Below are positions 62,651-64,000 of a stretch of DNA of 64,000 nt, one piece after another. The notes beneath the pieces were generated by a model. The model saw nothing but the letters and a program-made list of their open reading frames with translations. It searched no databases and was not told the DNA's origin. The stretch's first letter is position 1. Each line of letters opens with the position of its first letter. The translations under genes were made by a program, and so were the position numbers. Origin of the DNA: CBDBZX01 sp965213645 (GTDB taxonomy: Bacteria; Deinococcota; Deinococci; Deinococcales; Trueperaceae); the NCBI GenBank assembly GCA_965213645.1, contig CBDBZX010000008.1, forward strand, positions 682,001 through 746,000, in the 5' to 3' direction.

Positions 62651-62736
62651 GGTGTGTCCCGTTTTGTGTGTGAGGATATGTGGTTGCCTCCCTCACAGGC
62701 TTTGCATGATTCGTTCGCACAAAACGCGGTACACCG
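62651..62736. repeat. Long imperfect inverted repeat
   Basis: GGTGTGTCCCGTTTTGTGTG (62651-62670) pairs with CGCACAAAACGCGGTACACC (62717-62736) in 16 of 20 positions; an inner GTGAG/CTCAC pair extends it. About 86 nt in total. Possible hairpin repeat or relic of a small mobile element. Confidence 0.5.
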
Positions 62737-62852
62737 GTCCAAATTTTGAATGTGAGGCGTTTCCTAGTGCTCAGGCCAAAACCTCACGGCTACGTGCAAC
62801 CTCCTTAATGAATTTGAACGTGGCGTTCGACCTCTTTGTCCCACTTGGGCGA

Positions 62853-62892
62853 CCTAGAAAACTACCTAGAAAGGCCCTAGAAGAGGCCTAGA
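62853..62892 (+). promoter_or_regulatory. Four helically phased CCTAGA direct repeats
   Basis: CCTAGA begins at 62853, 62865, 62876 and 62887 (spacing 12, 11, 11), the first three extending to CCTAGAA. The site ends about 95 bases before the SARP-NACHT start codon. Spacing of 11 bp matches the direct repeats bound by SARP-type regulators. Confidence 0.55.
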
Positions 62893-62974
62893 CACCCCTT
62901 CATCTCCCCTTCAGCGTTCCTTAACCTCTTCCGGGCGCGTTATAGAGCGAGAAGAACAGTTGACAGCGCTTGGT

Positions 62975-62980
62975 TAGACT
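62975..62980 (+). promoter_or_regulatory. -10 box of the SARP-NACHT gene
   Basis: TAGACT, seven bases before ATG 62988, so the mRNA should begin at the start codon. TTGACA at 62960-62965 is too close (9-bp gap) to be its -35. Confidence 0.5.
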
Positions 62981-62987
62981 AGGCCCC

Positions 62988-64000
62988 ATGTACCTGCAAA
63001 CCTTCGGAAGCCTCGCGCTCCACAACAGCAGCTTCCGCGGTGAAAAGGCTCTCATCTTGGTCACCTACCTCACCCTCGAAGGCCCTAAGACCCGCGCAGA
63101 ACTCTCCGACCTCTTGTATGGGCGTTCCGCCAACGCCCGCGACAAGCTCTACGCCCTAGTCAACTACCTGGAGAAGCGCACCGAGGGCGTCATCGAAAGG
63201 GACCCGGAAAAGCTACGCTCGACCGTCTCGGCTGACGTCCACGACCTCTCGGACGCGCTGTACGCTGAGAGGCCCGAGGACGCCGAGACCCTCTATCGCG
63301 GCTATTTCCTCGAGGGCGTCGAGGTGAGTGCTTTCAGCGACGAGCTGGAAAGGTGGGTCCTCGCCAAGCGCGCCTACTTCGCCTTACAGGTCCGCGAGGC
63401 GCTCTTACGGCTCGGCGAGCAGGCCGCTGTGAACAGCTTCGAGGAGGGGGCACGCCGGGCCGAAAGCGCGTATCTCCTGCGCTACGCTCCCGAGCCGGAT
63501 TACGAAGTCTTTAGGCGCGTCTATACGTTGCTGGTGGCGGGAGGTCATCCGCTCGCCGCTACCGTGTGCCGAGAGGCTGCGAGCTTCGGTGTTCCGCTCG
63601 AGCTTGACCAGGTCCAAGCGAGACGGCGCTTGCGGCCTCCCCTTGTGGCTGAAGGTGCGGACGGAGTGATCGGGAAAGGCACTTTTGAACATGCTGCTGA
63701 GGCCGCAGATGCGCTCTCGCAACGCGACCGGCAGCTCTTGTTACGGCGAGTGAGGACGGTTTGGCTGGACGGTGTGCTCGCCAACGCGGTGGACGTCTCC
63801 CTCGAGCTGAAGTTGCAGCTCGCACCAGGGGCACTCGAGCGGCCCTGGGACGGCCTCATCGAGTGGCCCTACGTGGCCCCTACCCTCGCCGAGCAGGGGT
63901 TGAGTCGCGCCTTCCGGGAGGCAGGACATATGCTCCTCCTCCTGGGCGAAGCCGGGGCGGGCAAGACGGTGAGCCTGCTCGAGCTGACCGAAGGGCTCTG
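62988..64000 (+). CDS. SARP-like/BTAD regulator fused to a NACHT NTPase, partial
   Basis: Partial: 337 codons, open at the right edge. Residues 1-95 form a winged-helix domain of the SARP type (LQTFGSLALHNSSFRGEKAL...TRAELSDLLYGRSANARDKL). Residues about 96-205 are BTAD-like helical repeats (DAETLYRGYFLEGVEVSAFS, DELERWVLAKRAYF). Residues about 240-317 match the segment before the NTPase in bacterial NACHT proteins (LLLRRVRTVWLDGVLANAVD; ERPWDGLIEWPYVAPTLAEQ), and Walker A is GEAGAGKT at 320-327. It should be a large STAND-type signalling or defence protein. TAGACT sits seven bases before the ATG. Confidence 0.85.
   Translation, partial: MYLQTFGSLALHNSSFRGEKALILVTYLTLEGPKTRAELSDLLYGRSANARDKLYALVNYLEKRTEGVIERDPEKLRSTVSADVHDLSDALYAERPEDAETLYRGYFLEGVEVSAFSDELERWVLAKRAYFALQVREALLRLGEQAAVNSFEEGARRAESAYLLRYAPEPDYEVFRRVYTLLVAGGHPLAATVCREAASFGVPLELDQVQARRRLRPPLVAEGADGVIGKGTFEHAAEAADALSQRDRQLLLRRVRTVWLDGVLANAVDVSLELKLQLAPGALERPWDGLIEWPYVAPTLAEQGLSRAFREAGHMLLLLGEAGAGKTVSLLELTEGL

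Larger units (their letters stand above)
62551..62987. other. Intergenic region upstream of the SARP-NACHT gene
   Basis: No gene called; a 92-codon plus-strand frame (62613-62891) has no ribosome site and ends within the repeats described separately. It holds a long imperfect inverted repeat at 62651-62736, phased CCTAGA repeats at 62853-62892, and the TAGACT -10 box at 62975-62980. Confidence 0.45.

Noticed and set aside
62613..62891. 92-codon plus-strand frame upstream of the SARP-NACHT gene
   Set aside because: It runs through the inverted repeat and the CCTAGA repeats, and has no ribosome site or -10 box at the right distance.

Overview
The window looks like chromosome from a Deinococcota bacterium, most likely a Truepera-like lineage. 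This is inferred from gene content, moderate GC (mid-to-high fifties by eye) and very common leaderless promoters: a TAnnnT-type -10 box sits 5-9 nt before the start codon of about 20 transcription units. Most of the window is core chromosome carrying small insertions. No tRNA, rRNA or CRISPR array was found. One small SRP RNA is present.

Layout. 1-3.9 kb: exported PQQ sugar dehydrogenase (cut by the left edge), a β-helix acyltransferase, an unknown protein and a membrane-anchored PASTA protein. 4-11.9 kb: two minor-pilin operons on the minus strand, each with FimT-, PilV- and PilW-like prepilins and one very large ComZ/PilX-like pilin. 12-18.1 kb: scpB, a phosphotransferase lacking its catalytic Asp, then pheS-pheT behind a probable attenuator leader. 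18.6-22.9 kb: glmS, then a nested mobile element (IS21-like ends with an intact IS4-family IS inside) that has cut off the N-terminus of a GH4 α-galactosidase. 23.2-27.8 kb: four-gene compatible-solute ABC importer. 28-30 kb: zinc operon (ArsR repressor, CDF exporter, ZIP transporter). 30-36 kb: thiol oxidoreductase, SDR, cupin-TPR protein, LOG-like protein, Lon. 36-42.7 kb: lipoprotein nucleoside hydrolase, SRP RNA, VapBC-type module, fructosamine kinase with low-molecular-weight phosphatase, Rel. 43-51.4 kb: M16 peptidase pair, Phd/VapC module, PBP1A, P1 peptidase, pdxT, crcB, ppa. 51.5-55 kb: decayed IS630 and a DUF1016 remnant, ArsR, roadblock protein, RES-Xre module. 55-60 kb: betA-betB, MarR and a divergent oxidoreductase. 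60-64 kb: internally deleted group II intron, large lipoprotein, and the start of a SARP-like/BTAD-NACHT regulator cut by the right edge.

Functional links. The ABC importer and BetA-BetB together suggest osmoprotection by uptake of choline or betaine and oxidation of choline to glycine betaine. Both ends of zinc traffic sit behind one repressor with a visible operator. The two pilin operons point to type IV pili or DNA uptake, although no assembly ATPase or secretin gene is present here.

The most novel signal is a family of four intergenic elements. They have conserved 12-18 bp inverted ends, an almost fixed length of 76-77 bp and unrelated cores. They lie upstream of pheS, glmS and the ABC importer and next to a toxin gene. 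Other observations worth following are the candidate pheS attenuator with a leaderless 11-codon peptide, helically phased CCTAGA repeats upstream of the SARP-NACHT gene, and a roughly four-fold excess of the palindrome CTCGAG.
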